Shown: positions 22,296 to 34,191, numbered from the stretch's first letter. The stretch is DNA of 64,000 bases from Calonectria ilicicola (GCA_020809705.1 CP085832.1:2542001-2606000); one strand, 5' to 3'. Notes: generated by a model from the letters alone, not told the origin. Numbers and translations: made by a program.

Positions 22296-23105
22296 ATGGC
22301 TTCCTTCGCCAGCAGAAGGCCATTGGCCGCCGTCTCGTCCCTCTTCTTCGCCCAGCAGCCCGTCGCCCAGGTCGCCCGGCCCTTCAGCACCACGCTGCCC
22401 CAGCAGACCAAGACCATCAAGCCGCACCGCCTGCCCGATCGCCTGATCCCGCCCTACCCCTACGGCGAGCGCCGCATCTACAAGCAGTCCAACCGCGGCC
22501 TGTACGGCGCCGCGCGCATCCGCTTCGGCAACCGCGTGGCCGAAAAGTACGGCAACAAGTGCCGCCGCTTCTGGCGCCCCAACGTCCACGTCAAGGTCTT
22601 CTACGTCCCCGCCCTCGACGCAAAGATCAAGACCCGCCTGACGCTGCGCGTCCTCAAGACGATCCGCCGCGAGGGCGGCCTCCAGGAGTACCTTCTCAAG
22701 AGCAAGCCCGCCCGCCTAAAGGAGCTCGGCCCGGGAGGCTGGAACCTGCGCTGGCTTGTCATGCAGACCCGAGCCGTCCAGGAGCAGTTCAACCAGGAGC
22801 GCATCGCCCTCGGCCTGCAGCCCAAGCCCATTGAGGACCGCGACGACGTTATCCAGTACGCACTCGATTTTGCTACCCCGGGACCCTTGAGCATGAAGAG
22901 CCGTGACACGCTGGAGGAGCTCAAGGTTGCGTCAGCCCTCGAGCACGAAGCCTTTGTCTTGGGTGATGAGGACTTGGCTGACTTGGAAGGAATCACGGAG
23001 TTATCAGATGAGGAGGAGGCCCGGTTACTAAAAGAGCTCGACATGGCCGACCAGGCACTGGCGAGCCAGGCCGCAAAGGCCAAGGACACTACTGTTACCG
23101 TGTAA
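22296..23105 (+). CDS. MRPL24: Mitochondrial large-subunit ribosomal protein bL28m
   Basis: A single exon of 269 residues from the Met at 22296; the frame is open 23 codons further upstream, but the Met-Ala-Ser-Phe-Ala-Ser-Arg-Arg start begins the targeting sequence. A presequence runs to Arg-Pro-Phe-Ser-Thr near residue 32. The bL28 core follows: Arg-Gly-Leu-Tyr-Gly near 65 (the fungal equivalent of the L28 start), Gly-Asn-Lys-Cys-Arg-Arg-Phe-Trp-Arg-Pro-Asn-Val, then Thr-Arg-Leu-Thr-Leu-Arg-Val-Leu-Lys-Thr-Ile. The fungal-specific C-terminal half extends to an acidic and then Ala/Lys-rich tail, as in yeast Mrpl24. It is a structural component of the 54S mitoribosomal subunit. Its 3' end is 144 bp from the end of the convergent tryptophan synthase gene. 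Confidence 0.92.
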   Translation: MASFASRRPLAAVSSLFFAQQPVAQVARPFSTTLPQQTKTIKPHRLPDRLIPPYPYGERRIYKQSNRGLYGAARIRFGNRVAEKYGNKCRRFWRPNVHVKVFYVPALDAKIKTRLTLRVLKTIRREGGLQEYLLKSKPARLKELGPGGWNLRWLVMQTRAVQEQFNQERIALGLQPKPIEDRDDVIQYALDFATPGPLSMKSRDTLEELKVASALEHEAFVLGDEDLADLEGITELSDEEEARLLKELDMADQALASQAAKAKDTTVTV

Positions 23106-23249
23106 AATCTTTGTGTATTATATGTACCAAAAATGCCCCTTTTTGTCTCTATAAACGCCAACCAGCCTGTACTATCACCAATAAAACATGCATCATGACC
23201 ATGCTACATTTGCCCAGCAATTATAAACTGCCTCTCATCTCCATTTCGC

Positions 23250-25757
23250 CTAGAAGCGCAGGTCCCATCCAATCTGGGGTCCCAGCTTGGGGAGCTCGTC
23301 TGCCACGCTCTGCACGTCCTTGTCACCTCGGCCACTGAGGCAGATGACCAGGTCTTCGCCCTTCTTCATTGTCTTGGCCAGCTCGATGGCACCGTAGATA
23401 CCGTGAGCAGACTCGAGGGCGGGAATGATGCCCTCCATCTGACTCATCAGCCTGAAGCCAAGGAACGCCTGGGCGTCGGTGGCGGCAATGAACTTGGCCC
23501 GCTCATTGTCCTTCCAGGAGCTCAGCTCGGGACCGACACCGGGGTAATCGAGACCAGCAGAGACGGAGTGAGTCTCTGAGATCTGGCCGTGTCGGTCCTG
23601 GAGGACGTATGTCCTCACACCGTGAAGAACACCCTTGGAGCCACCAGTCAAAGTGGCACTATGACGTTCAGTGTCAACACCATCACCACCAGCCTCAACA
23701 CCCAAAAGCTTCACCGAGGGCTCGTTGGAGAAGGGGTAGAACATGCCAACAGCGTTGCTGCCTCCACCAACGCAAGCCACGACGGCGTCGGGGAGCTTGC
23801 CTCGCTTCTCAAGCATCTGCTGCTTGGTCTCATCACCAATGACGGACTGGAAGGTTCGCACAATGGTGGGGAAGGGGTGAGGGCCAATAGCAGAGCCAAT
23901 GATGTAGTGAGTAGTTTCGAGGTCGACAACCCAGGCGCGGAGAGCTTCGTTGACGGCATCACGGAGAGTCTTGCTTCCAGCCTCGACGGCCACGACCTTG
24001 GCACCGAGAAGTCGCATACGGAAAACGTTGAGGGATTGTCGTCGGACATCCTCCTATCGCAGTTGTTAGTAACCAGCTCTGTATTCACCAAGGGGTAGTT
24101 TAGTGGAAACTTACAGCGCCCATGTAGACGGTACACTCCATGCCAAACTTGGCACAGACGGTGGCGGTAGCAACACCGTGCTGGCCAGCACCAGTCTCGG
24201 CAATAATTCTCGTCTTTCCAAGACGACGGGCCAAGAGAAGCTGGCCCAGGGCATTGTTGATCTTGTGGCTACCGGTGTGGTTCAGATCCTCACGCTTGAG
24301 CCAGATGTTGGCACCGCCAGCATACTCGGTCAATCGCTCAGCCAAGTGCAGGTGGCCTGGTCGTCCCATATACTCGTAGTAAGATCGGTACTCCTCCCAG
24401 AATGAAGGGTCATCCTTAATCTTGTTGAAGCCTTCCTCCAGCTGAGAAAGGCAATCCATCAAACTCTCGGGGACATACTGGCCACCAAACTCGCCAAATC
24501 GCTCAGGAATCTTGCCGTGGAGAGCGGCCAGCTGAGCCACCAAAGCGCTGTCCTCCTCGGCAGTAATCATGTCAGCAGGGGGCGCGCTCTGGCCGCCAGT
24601 GAACTCGACATCAGCAACATTGTCGACTTCCTTGGCAATTTCCCCGGCGCCTCTTCCAGTAAGGTAAGAGCAGTATTTCTCCACATCGCTAAGAGCTTGT
24701 CCAGGGGCTGCGTTCTTGATAGTTGTGATGATCTGGCTGCCAACAACCACGCCATCGGCGAGGTCACCAACGCTTGTGAAGTGCTCTCGAGTGCTCACAC
24801 CGAAACCAACAGCCGCTGGCTTGTTGCCGCTGTACTTCTTGACTCGCTCAAGCAAGTTGGGGAGGTTGGCGTTGAGGGTGCCGGTGGCGCCAGTGACACC
24901 CATTCTTGACACAACGTAGATGAAGGAATCAGCAAGTTGGCAGAGAATCTTCATTCGGGTATCTGAGGTGGCGGGGGCAATGAGAGGAACGTAGGAGAGT
25001 CCACCCTTGGTGCAAAGAGTACGGAAGGAGATGGCCTCCTCGGGGGGCAGATCAACAACGATGAAGCCATTGACACCGGACGCTTTGCAGTCGGTGAGCA
25101 GACGCTCCTCTCCGTAGCTCAGGAGGGGGTTGTAGTAGCCCATAAGCAGTACGGGGGCCTTGAGACCTCGGGATCGGGCCTCCTTGACCATGCCGAGGGT
25201 CGACTCGATGGTAACTCCATTTTCGAGGGCAATCTATGACTCAGAGGTCAATTCCATGTTCTAAAATTTCCATCTGGGGGATATCGGGATGAAACATACA
25301 GTGTTGGCAGTCTGGATTGTCGGGCCGTCGGCAATTGGGTCGGTGAAAGGAGCGCCAAGCTCGAGAACATCTATACGACCATGTCAGTATTTGCCAGAAA
25401 TGGCGGTCGAGATTTTGGCCAACTTACCAGCGCCACCCTTCTCGAGAGCAAGGAGAATATCGGGGGTATCTTGGGCACGGGGGTAACCAGCAGTGACGTA
25501 TGTTACCAGCGCGGACTAATTCAAACGAATTCCATTGTTAGCTCATCATCCTTTGTTTTTTTTTTTTTTTATTCATTGTCGCAACAGCCATTGCAGCCCA
25601 GCCCAGCCAGTGCCCCGCGGGTCGAGACAGGAGGGGCAGCAAATTCTGGGCGGATGGCGGGGTGGTGGGGTGGCAGAGCGTAATAGAATGTAGTAGAGTG
25701 GTAACTGACTCTGTTCTGCGCCTTGCAGCGCTGGAAAGTTTGCTTAATGGTCTCCAT
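23250..25757 (-). CDS. trp-3: Bifunctional tryptophan synthase, alpha-beta fusion (five exons)
   Basis: Exons 25757..25710, 25515..25428, 25370..25300, 25233..24115 and 24053..23250 encode 709 residues, matching TRP5/trp-3. The enzyme makes tryptophan from indole-3-glycerol phosphate and serine in the cytosol. The alpha domain (about 1-265) shows Glu49 and Asp60 in [12 protein letters not shown], at the same positions as the bacterial catalytic pair. After a linker, the beta domain starts near 310 ([10 protein letters not shown]). Its PLP lysine (about K393) sits in [10 protein letters not shown], and Gly-Gly-Gly-Ser-Asn-Ala forms the phosphate cup. Exon 1 encodes just 16 residues. All introns are GT..AG; the last has a CTAAC branch. 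All key residues are present. A candidate Gcn4/CPC1 core lies upstream. Confidence 0.97.
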
Positions 25758-26615
25758 TGTGTCGTCTTCTGCTTTGAGCGTGTCTGGAGAAGGCTTGAGA
25801 GTGTGGAGAGGGCAGAGCAAATATCGGGAAGAGAGAAACACAGAGTTTATACTTCAAGCCGTCGCTCGCCCAACGGGCTTTTGTGACGACGCCACCGATT
25901 CCGGAAGAATGACCTCCGCCACAGACGCCCCAGCTCCGCGCATGCATGAGCTCCCGCCTTGCAGCAAAGCGCCCCACCTCCGTACACGGACTTGCCCAAA
26001 ACAGCAATCATCTTCGCCTTCCCTACCACTGGTCGAGTCAGCAATCCAACGATTGCACTTGCATGGCTTCATCTCCGCCTATGCAACCATGTCTATCGCT
26101 AAGTCAATCAGTTCGCGCTTTGTTCCGTTCCGATAGCAGAGACGCCAAGTCATTGTTGCGCGGTCAACACCATGAGCACCGGAACGGCGGAACACAAGCG
26201 GAATCATCTTCACATCCGTCAAAGCAGTGCGTCTTTGTTTGTAGCCAAAGTTTCTTGTTGCTATATACTTGTATAAACCCAAGGCTATCATCTATATATC
26301 CTTGCTTCGTCATTTAGACTACAAGAACCTCAATTTCTGCTCCTCAGACCCATTGAGCATCATGTCTGTGGTATTACACAAAGAAACCTTCGAGAGTAGT
26401 TCGAGTTGCCTCCAGTTCCAAGAACAGTCTCAACGCCATATAATGCATATAAAAAGACACAAAAAAAATCAAAAAAAGCATTTCCGTCGCTCATGCAGTA
26501 AGCAAGGAGAGAATCTCACGGCACGGTCCTGCCAAGCCAGAGAGTAAGACTGCAACCAACCTTCTCCTAGTCGTTGATGCCGGCCGATCCAATTCCGATG
26601 CACATCTATGCAGGC
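25758..26615. other. Intergenic region, tryptophan synthase promoter and PRM1 3' flank
   Basis: 858 bp. The right side is the 3' flank of the PRM1 gene and contains A-rich tracts near 26455-26480. The left side is the tryptophan synthase promoter. No coding sequence is supported. Confidence 0.55.
26035..26040 (-). promoter_or_regulatory. Candidate CPC1/Gcn4-type core site
   Basis: GAGTCA (TGACTC on the other strand) lies about 280 bp upstream of the tryptophan synthase start. This is the core of the cross-pathway-control element bound by CPC1/CpcA/Gcn4. Amino-acid biosynthetic genes such as tryptophan synthase are classic targets, but one six-base match is weak evidence. Confidence 0.25.
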
Positions 26616-28805
26616 CTAATACTTCACATCCGTCTCAAAATGCCCGTATGAGCTACTCCGTTGGTGACCATCTACTTGCCTTGCATGGCCACCCTGCGCC
26701 CCCGACATTAGCTTTTCGTTGCCTCCGCTAGAAGCCTTGCTGTAGTGTTCGGTCTCGGTAGAGGAGGATCCGAAGCGAGGGAAGGTGGTTGCCTGCTGAC
26801 TATCGTACGCATCGTGTCCGGCATGGGGGTTAGGGGGCTGTTCATCTCCGGGATAACGCGTACCGCCTTCTCCCCGGCTCTTTTCAGGCGTAGCCATGCC
26901 AGCAAGTGTTCGGGCTACCCCAAAGAGGATCACGATCAAGTAGAGGAGCAGTAAGCCAGTGGAGATGAGGGCATCTTGGATCAGGCTATTGTAAAGCCAT
27001 TTGACCACGGATTCGACAGCTCCAGTGACCTCATCAGTAGTGACAGACGACGGAGATGCCAAAAAGGTGTTGAGATCCGAGTCACCGCTAATGGAATCAT
27101 TGGCCCCAGCGCTAAAGGTGTCATTGGCAAAGAGGGGGAAGTTGACCTTAGCATGGTCGTGCACCCAGGTCAGAGCGCTCTGGATACTGTCAAGCTTGTT
27201 ACCAATTGTGCAGCCCACCACAGTTCTGGTTACATTTAGGAGGATGGTTCCATTGAAGACTTCCTCCATGCCAGTGTTCATCATCGTCCGGAAAGTTGTG
27301 ATAGTGTCGTTGACAGCGTCCGTGGCGTTGCTAACATAGCCCAATACGTTGTTGTTAATATCGTCGTTCAGACCTGTGATGACTGAGTTGGCATCATTGG
27401 CCCAGGTCGTCGACACATTCTGCAGCGAATCGACCACTTCATCAGCAAAAGCACCGACTTCCTGTGTCAAAGCCGGGACTTCATCCTTAACAGCCTTGAT
27501 CAGCAGCCACTGGCAGAAGCACGAAAAGAAGCCAGCAATAGCAAGAGACAGGACAAACAGAGCTGCTGGTGATGTAGCGTAGGCAATGCACCATCGAACC
27601 AGAATCTGCCGTTTACCGTTGAAACGCGAAGCAAACTTGATACCCCAGGTCGCAGTCATGGAGTGCGAGGCAATATAAACAACATCCATAGGGTCATAGG
27701 CGTTCTTGGAAATGAGCTTAGCATGCTTGCGTTCTCGTTTCCAGCGGAAAATCTCAAGATACGCCATAGGGATGATGGCCAAAAGAGCCAAAATGATGAG
27801 AACTACGAGGAAAACGGTCTTTGCCTTCTGGATGAGCTCAAAGAGGCGAGTGAAGAAGTTGTTGAGTGTATCGTTATCAGAACAGAATGACAGCTGCTTC
27901 TTCTGGGCCAGGGGGAATGCATTCTTGTCAAATTGGTAATTTCCATAAGTCTCATTAATGAGGTTTCGGACCAGCTTGAACGGAGCATTGACAGCTTCTT
28001 CTGTCATGTTCTGTATTTCTTTAAATGTTGGGAGGTCGTCATCCAGCTGTCGCACGCTCTTGACAAAGTCCGATGAGTTGAGTTTAAAGTCTCCAAGATC
28101 ATCGAGGGGCTCGGTGAAGTTGACTGTGGGAAGGTCGGGGAGAAGGTTGCCCAAAACTGAGTCTTCAATACTACTGGCGACCTTGTTAATCGCGGTTTCC
28201 AAGTCTCCGGCGATGCTTTTGATCTCCTTGCTGACAGTGCTGACGACATCGTTGAATGCTTTGGTGGCATCCTCAGTGACGTCCGCGACAACGTCAAGAG
28301 TACCATGAACCATGGCAGCGATCAGACAGGTATAAGTCGCGGTGATAAATTCGATATAGAACACAATCATTGCCGCAACGCCCTGCAGGATCAAATCCAG
28401 CACGTAGACCATAGCTTCAACAGATTTTTCTATTCCTGAAGCAGCCATTTGGTTCACGCCTACAGACAGGTAGTGAGGCATGGAAGCCATAGCACTTCCA
28501 ACGTCCTCGACCTTAGTGCAAGCTGAGAGAGCCTTCGTCTTTGCATCGCCCACATTGTCGTTGAGGCTTGCTATGAGGATGACGACTCGAACGAGAACGA
28601 GGAGAAGCAGAATGGTCCATCGGTTTATCCACACTTGGGAGAGTCTTGAGCGAAGGCTAAGATATGGAGTATATGTTGGTGCAGTATCGGCTCGAGCTTC
28701 TTGAGTCTTGCGCAAGTCATTCATCTCAAATGAATCCGTTCGCAAGGAATCAGGCACGGCCGGGTATGGCGGTGCCTGATCGTCGTTTTTTCGTGAAAAT
28801 AACAT
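26616..28805 (-). CDS. prm1: Plasma membrane fusion protein PRM1
   Basis: A single exon of 729 residues. PRM1 acts in plasma-membrane merger during mating-cell and hyphal/germling fusion. It has the family layout: an acidic hydrophilic N-tail (1-62), TM1 near 63-80, TM2 near 143-165, a long extracellular loop with N-glycosylation sequons, TM3 near 331-350, TM4 near 413-435, a second large extracellular loop rich in Asn-x-Ser/Thr, TM5 near 612-634, and a 92-residue Ser/Gly/His-rich cytosolic tail. Hallmarks include Pro-His-Tyr-Leu-Ser-x-Gly-Val-Asn near 110 and Asn-Ala-Tyr-Asp-Pro-Met-Asp-Val near 368, and Cys residues in the loops. The length agrees with other filamentous-fungal PRM1 proteins. 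The start is the first Met, next to a charged Arg-Lys-Asn-Asp-Asp stretch. Nothing appears broken. Confidence 0.92.
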   Translation of the reverse strand: MLFSRKNDDQAPPYPAVPDSLRTDSFEMNDLRKTQEARADTAPTYTPYLSLRSRLSQVWINRWTILLLLVLVRVVILIASLNDNVGDAKTKALSACTKVEDVGSAMASMPHYLSVGVNQMAASGIEKSVEAMVYVLDLILQGVAAMIVFYIEFITATYTCLIAAMVHGTLDVVADVTEDATKAFNDVVSTVSKEIKSIAGDLETAINKVASSIEDSVLGNLLPDLPTVNFTEPLDDLGDFKLNSSDFVKSVRQLDDDLPTFKEIQNMTEEAVNAPFKLVRNLINETYGNYQFDKNAFPLAQKKQLSFCSDNDTLNNFFTRLFELIQKAKTVFLVVLIILALLAIIPMAYLEIFRWKRERKHAKLISKNAYDPMDVVYIASHSMTATWGIKFASRFNGKRQILVRWCIAYATSPAALFVLSLAIAGFFSCFCQWLLIKAVKDEVPALTQEVGAFADEVVDSLQNVSTTWANDANSVITGLNDDINNNVLGYVSNATDAVNDTITTFRTMMNTGMEEVFNGTILLNVTRTVVGCTIGNKLDSIQSALTWVHDHAKVNFPLFANDTFSAGANDSISGDSDLNTFLASPSSVTTDEVTGAVESVVKWLYNSLIQDALISTGLLLLYLIVILFGVARTLAGMATPEKSRGEGGTRYPGDEQPPNPHAGHDAYDSQQATTFPRFGSSSTETEHYSKASSGGNEKLMSGAQGGHARQVDGHQRSSSYGHFETDVKY

Positions 28806-30624
28806 TGTGAGTCTGTTTTTGTTGGTGATTTGACTTATAGAATGAAAAGGAGGAAATAAAAAGGAAACAAGAGTGACCGGAAAGTGTTGGGTCGAAAAAT
28901 ATTAACGGGACGTTGGTGAGCAGAATTAGAAAAGTCGACACAGGCTGAAAGAAAAAAAAGATAAAGGAAATAAACCAAGGAGATACCAGATCTAGCCTTC
29001 TATGATTCCATCTTTTCCGATTTGTTTGTGTATGGGGATGAATTAAGAACAATGGGAAAAGGTGAGAGGGGGACAAAGACAATAAGAGGTGTGGGTGATT
29101 GAATGAGAGCGAACCCGACTCACCTAGTCACTCCACAAATGCAAGGTCCAATTAAAGAAATTCTCAAGTCAGATTCACTTCAGAATAGAAACACGTCCAA
29201 AAGTGCTTTGTTCGTGCCCAGCGCCCAGCGCTTAGAACGAGGACCCCGGCAGTTAAGCGCCCACTCGAAATTGAGTAGCCAGTCACGACACGAGCTGCGT
29301 CGGTGCTCGGGTCGTCCAAAACAGAGCCAAGAATAACGGGCCGCCCTTCTGACTAGCAGGGGAGGCAGATCCGAAGTAATATTGCGAACGGAATTATTTT
29401 GAGATTCGGAATTGAGATTGTCACTTGGGCCCAGCCACAAGCATGGATGTCGTTGCTTCCTTTTATTTGACGGGCAAATACTTGCGCAGCGAGAGTCACG
29501 GTCCGGGAAACCTATAGTAGCCACCAAGTGAGTGGAGAGACAGTTTGTACAAATTTATACCGTGACGCACGTAGGCAAGGAGACACCAGAGAACGACGAG
29601 TGAATAGTGCCCATCCTTCCAAGGACCTCATCAGTTCGCGAGCGCAAAGGACGCATCTCTATTTAAGCGGAAAACAAGGCATCTCTAGCAAGGTGAGGGG
29701 ACGCTGCGTAACACCATTTCAAGCCCGCCGACGGATTTACAGCTTTAGATCCAGCTCCAAGAGGGCGATTACGCCGAGACCGGGGATACCATTCGAAAGG
29801 TGAGTTGGGGCCCTCCTTGACTGGTGACAACAGGGCCGGTCAAGAAACATCAAGAAACGCGCACCTTCAAAAGGATAGGATCAGCTTTAGACACCAGCGA
29901 GCGGTGGGCATCACAACCGTCTGAACAAGGATGGCGTTGGTGACAACAAGGCCTCGTACCCAATCAAGGCTCCAAAGGCGGCTATTGATGGATTCCAGAT
30001 CCCTGTTCAGGGTGTTTCCAAAACAAGCACCCGAAAAATGAAGAAGCGTTGGCAGCTGACCACGCGACGAGTGAATGGGGCGACGGGGTCCAGTAAGTGG
30101 AGTCAGTCGGGCCAGTCCTAGCCGCCCATGCCAGCCAAACAAAGGCGAGAAACCTGCTACTTTGCAAACAGGGACGAGGTGGCGAGGAAACCAGTTTTCG
30201 GGCAAATGTTGAGCTTCTGCTCTAAAACTGAAAAGATGGGCACATCCAATTTGATGCGCTGAATCACTGCAGGTATGTCGACTGCTGATATTGCATGCAA
30301 TAAATCAACCATTTGCCAGCCTGCTGTTACTTGGTTGCTACCCAATGACGAACCAACCAACCTACTAACCAACCAGGGCCAAAACAAATCACCGTGAATA
30401 CGACAAATCGCTGCGGGTTGTGAATGCACGCCGAGATCAGTGAGACGGCAATTCCTGCTCCAGGCCTGCAAGGACACGCTGACATCTGCCAATCATCGGA
30501 CCACCGTGTTTGGGAATCTGCATCTGCCGCCCGTGGCTGTCTTGATTGGCTAAGCGCCCGCTCTTCGCTGGCCGTGCTCCGTGGGCGCCTATTCAAACTA
30601 CGGCTCCATGCTCTACTGCCATAA
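28806..30624. other. Intergenic region upstream of PRM1
   Basis: 1.8 kb. It is purine-rich on the plus strand near 28810-29100 (a C+T-rich leader for the minus-strand PRM1 gene). A short AACC/CAAC-type imperfect repeat lies near 30350-30376. Short ORFs on both strands lack recognisable domains. Confidence 0.5.
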
Positions 30625-32174
30625 TTAGCCCTCCTTAGCAGAAATCTTGTGCTTGATCCATTGCCATGCTCTTTTGGCATCTCCCCCCGGCAGAGTCTTG
30701 TCTACGCGAGCCTTCTCCAGCCCGCCCTTGCTGAATCCACCTGGAAGAAGCATCCACACAATGATGATGAAGACCAGGATGGCCACCACAATCGGCTGCA
30801 GCACCTCAACTCCCTTGTGCTCTGCTATCGCTCCCACTGCAAAGGGTAGCACCGCTGCGCCGCCTCCTCCAAAGGCTGCTGCAAACCCTATGGCGCTCAC
30901 ATGGTAGTCCGGAGGCAACAGCTTCGTGGCCGCCACCACGGCCGCAGGGAAGAGCGGGCCAAGGAAGAACCCGAGCAGCATGACAAAGATGACAGATGCC
31001 ACAAAACTCGGTACCAGCCAATACAATATCTCGAGAATAATAGAAAGTACGAGGTATGATGTAATGGCGAGCTTCTCTCCAATTCTGCCCGTGATGAACC
31101 CGAGAACAACTCGGCCGATGGTCAATCCCAACCAGAACAGGGTCACTGTCAAGCCTGCCAGGAAGGGCTCGGCGTGCCGTACTCGAAGCATAAAAGTAAC
31201 AACCCAGCCACCCAGGCTGACCTCGGCCCCGACGTATCCCAGAAGGAAGAAAGCAATAAACCACGTAATGGGTTTCTTCATGGCCATTCTTGTAGTCGTC
31301 CGCGCCTTGCCTTGATCGTATTGAAGCCGTCGACGATATACAGCCCCCGTCGCGTTCCAGAATGCCGCCATGCCGACAATAAACTCGACCACAGCCATTC
31401 CTATCATAATATAAAAGAAGGTATACCATTCGAGGTTGCCTTTGGTGACCATGGCAGAAGCAATCAAAGGGCTGATGGTACCCCCGAGGCCGTAGGAGCC
31501 GTGAAGGAATCCCAGAAGTTCATTGGCGTGATGCATATTACCAACCCAGGCATTATAAGCGCTGTCTTCGATACCATTCCCAAAGCCTGCGAAGATCATG
31601 ACGCATGGGAGAACTGGGAAAGGTGGGTGCAGTGCCATAGGGATATAACCAATAAGACGGCAAACGGGTCCAAGAAAAGCGACACCACGCTGACCAAACT
31701 TGTAGTGAACCCAATTATTTGAAAGACCGGCCGCAAGATAGGCGACAAATGGAACGATGAAAATAGTAGAGACGGCAGTGTAGTTGATTCCATAGTATGT
31801 TTCTATCTAGCAAGTAATGTGAGCATTGGCAAGGGGAACAGAAAAGTCTTATGGACCTACGTAGGGTATAAGAGCCTAGTTTAACCGTGTAAGTTAATAG
31901 AGTACAATCACCAAACTAGACACAACCAACTCACGCCAATGCAAGCATCATTCATACCCATGATGAGTAAAGAAAAATTAGTGACAAAGAATCGATATTT
32001 AGTCGTCTTGGAACTGTTCCATCTTTCTAGAGCATCAGTGGAGTCTGTGTCGATTTCGACAGCGGTTTCGAGTGTCGGCGTTTGAAGGGTTTCTTTTTCA
32101 AGAGGCTTGGGATGGGTGTCTGAATCAGGACATTTTTCGTCCGATACTACAACAGGCGATGATGAGTCGGTCAT
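30625..32174 (-). CDS. MFS transporter, yeast BSC6/YOL137w-like (three exons, one of 15 nt)
   Basis: Exons 32174..31935, 31875..31861 and 31806..30625 give 478 residues. Exon 2 is a 15-nt microexon encoding Ala-Leu-Ile-Pro-Tyr. Without it the conserved Gly-(Ala-Leu-Ile-Pro-Tyr)-Ile-Glu turn after TM1 would be missing. The protein has a 60-residue acidic N-tail and about 12 hydrophobic spans. Family landmarks are Phe-Gly-Asn-Gly-Ile-Glu-Asp-Ser-Ala-Tyr-Asn-Ala-Trp, His-Gly-Ser-Tyr-Gly-Leu-Gly-Gly and Gly-Ala-Glu-Val-Ser-Leu-Gly-Gly-Trp-Val. These fit the fungal MFS group annotated as bypass-of-stop-codon protein 6. The substrate is unknown; polyol, sugar or organic-anion transport has been proposed for relatives. 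It lies upstream of PRM1 on the same strand without any evident functional tie. Confidence 0.88.
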
Positions 32175-34191
32175 CGTATCGGTAAAATCTTGACGCGTAG
32201 GTATCAGAGTATTGTATTATTATTATTACAAGTGTATTATAACGGTAGAAAGAGGTTTCAGATCGTAGAAGTTGCCCCGGGGTCTTTTATTGATCCCAGA
32301 AAATGATCAACCCACCCCCGCATCGGCCCTAGCAATGGGGAAATTATCGGTCTACACATCAGCTTCACGTTCACAACCTAAGAATGCAAGAGGCTTCTCC
32401 GGAGTGGGGTTGCTCCATTCTTAGCTAACAAGATGCTGGGGAGAATGCAGAACAGGGTAGGATGACAGGGTGGGAGCACATTGTGATTCGCAGAATTGCG
32501 GCACGAGGAGAGAAAAGTTTGATGAGTCAATGATGGCAATTGGTAGCGACAGCGGCGTAGGGATAAGGGACGGGAAGATCAAATCGCCAGATTCGCCCCA
32601 CGAGGCTGATATCGATGCTGCATGGTGCTATCATAGTTACACATGCGAGACACGCTATATTGCTACGAGTTGTATGTACCAGCCAGGTCTGTCTGCTGGG
32701 GACGAGGTTAACCGGAGTTGTGGCGTTTTCGGGGCGGCATTCCGGGTCGGTGTGCAAGAGAATAGGAGAGATGAGAGCATCGTGACTTGTCGAGATGGTA
32801 TTGGCTTTGAAATGCTACTAGTGATGTGTAGACGAGGTAACATTTAGGATTTCAAGTAAATATCCTGTGGTGTGGCCCAGAGTATTTTATCTGGTGTGTG
32901 ATTTCAAATCATCTCGGTGGGCAAGCAGCGTGGAGTTTTAAGGATAAGTCGATCGTGTGTTGGCGCATGACGTTCAGCAAGAACTTGATAGTACCACACC
33001 GGACATAGGACAAGAATGAAATTCGAGAAAACTAAATCTCCGATTCGGGAGCTTATCTGGACTTAATAAGTTCTTTTTACCTTTTTTACCTGTGTGGCCC
33101 TGCCATTAATTAGTGATCTGCCCAACCCTGGCCAGGTCCTGGCTCAGCCTACCCTGGATTTGCGAGGTGGGATGCTCCCCAACCGGGATTGGACCGGCGA
33201 TTAGCAAAATTGAGGCGGGGAGAGTATAGAACGGAGTAAGCTCGCCGCGAGTTTGCCCGGCGCACAACGAACCTGCATGAACAGATCCAGTGAGCGGTAG
33301 CGAAAGCGAGAAGCTCTGTGGCTGTGCTGCTGTTTCCCTTGGGTTTGGTGACTAAACGCCCCGGTTGTTGGGAACTCGGCGACTTCGCCACAATGCGGGC
33401 GAACCACGCCATGCGGGGAAAACTGAAAGGCTTTCCTCTGGGCTTGCGTCCGTTAAGTCTAGTGCTAAACTTCTTTGCACCCTCAGCGGGCAGCGTTGGT
33501 GGGGTGCGTGACGTCCTGACCTGGTGACATCACCGTTCACCACCAGCCATCCAACCAAGCCGGGTTGCTGTGCGTGCCCTTGTCCATTGGCGTGCGAGCG
33601 AGTAAAGAGGAATAGAGATGAAGAGAAGCATTGAGCAGATGCATGCATGAGATAATCGGTGCGCCACTTGACCCCTCATTGACCATTGCTGTCATCATCA
33701 TTCACCCTAGATTGGATGAGATGACTGGTCGTCCAAGCGAATATCCTCGGAAGAGTTGAATATATTTCTGCCTAATACTGGCAGCCTCTTTCTTCCTTCA
33801 ACTCGCCTTCCCTGCAATTTTTTGTCCTCGCCGAGCACGCGGGCTCCAACATACATGTACACAGCCTCTCGTCGGATATCCCGGCACGAGCCCAAGTCCT
33901 GCAGAGCCCCATTTCTTTCTTTTCGTATATCCGTCTGTCCCTCATCGTCATAGGGCTGACTTGACGGCGACTCCGTGCAGTCTCCATACATCTCGGTTTT
34001 TAAAAGGCGCCGCATTTCCCTTGTAACGGCCTTCTTTCGGCTTCTAGTCTTTATTCGTCAGCCGCACACACATGCACATTTAGAGAGCGAGAGTTCCAGA
34101 TCTACCTTGCCACTACAACAACACCTTGCTTCCCCTCTTCTCTTACAAACATCTTGCCGTGCCTGTCATACAGAGCTTGCTCCTCGACCAA
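32175..34191. other. Divergent intergenic region
   Basis: About 2.0 kb between the MFS gene (-) and the glycine-zipper gene (+), so both promoters lie here. A TAT-type trinucleotide run occurs near 32215-32228, shortly upstream of the MFS start. The last 500 bp are a C+T-rich leader for the plus-strand gene. ORFs here are short or lack ATG starts. Confidence 0.5.

Noticed and set aside
23589..24098. 169-codon plus-strand ORF opposite tryptophan synthase
   Set aside because: Antisense shadow of the beta domain; no similarity to a known protein.
32470..32847. 125-codon plus-strand frame upstream of the MFS gene
   Set aside because: Begins with GTG, no domain, lies in divergent promoter DNA.
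33115..33230. tRNA-like GC-rich stretch
   Set aside because: I searched intergenic DNA for A-box/B-box pairs; this stretch has a weak B-box-like string but no acceptor or anticodon stem could be drawn.
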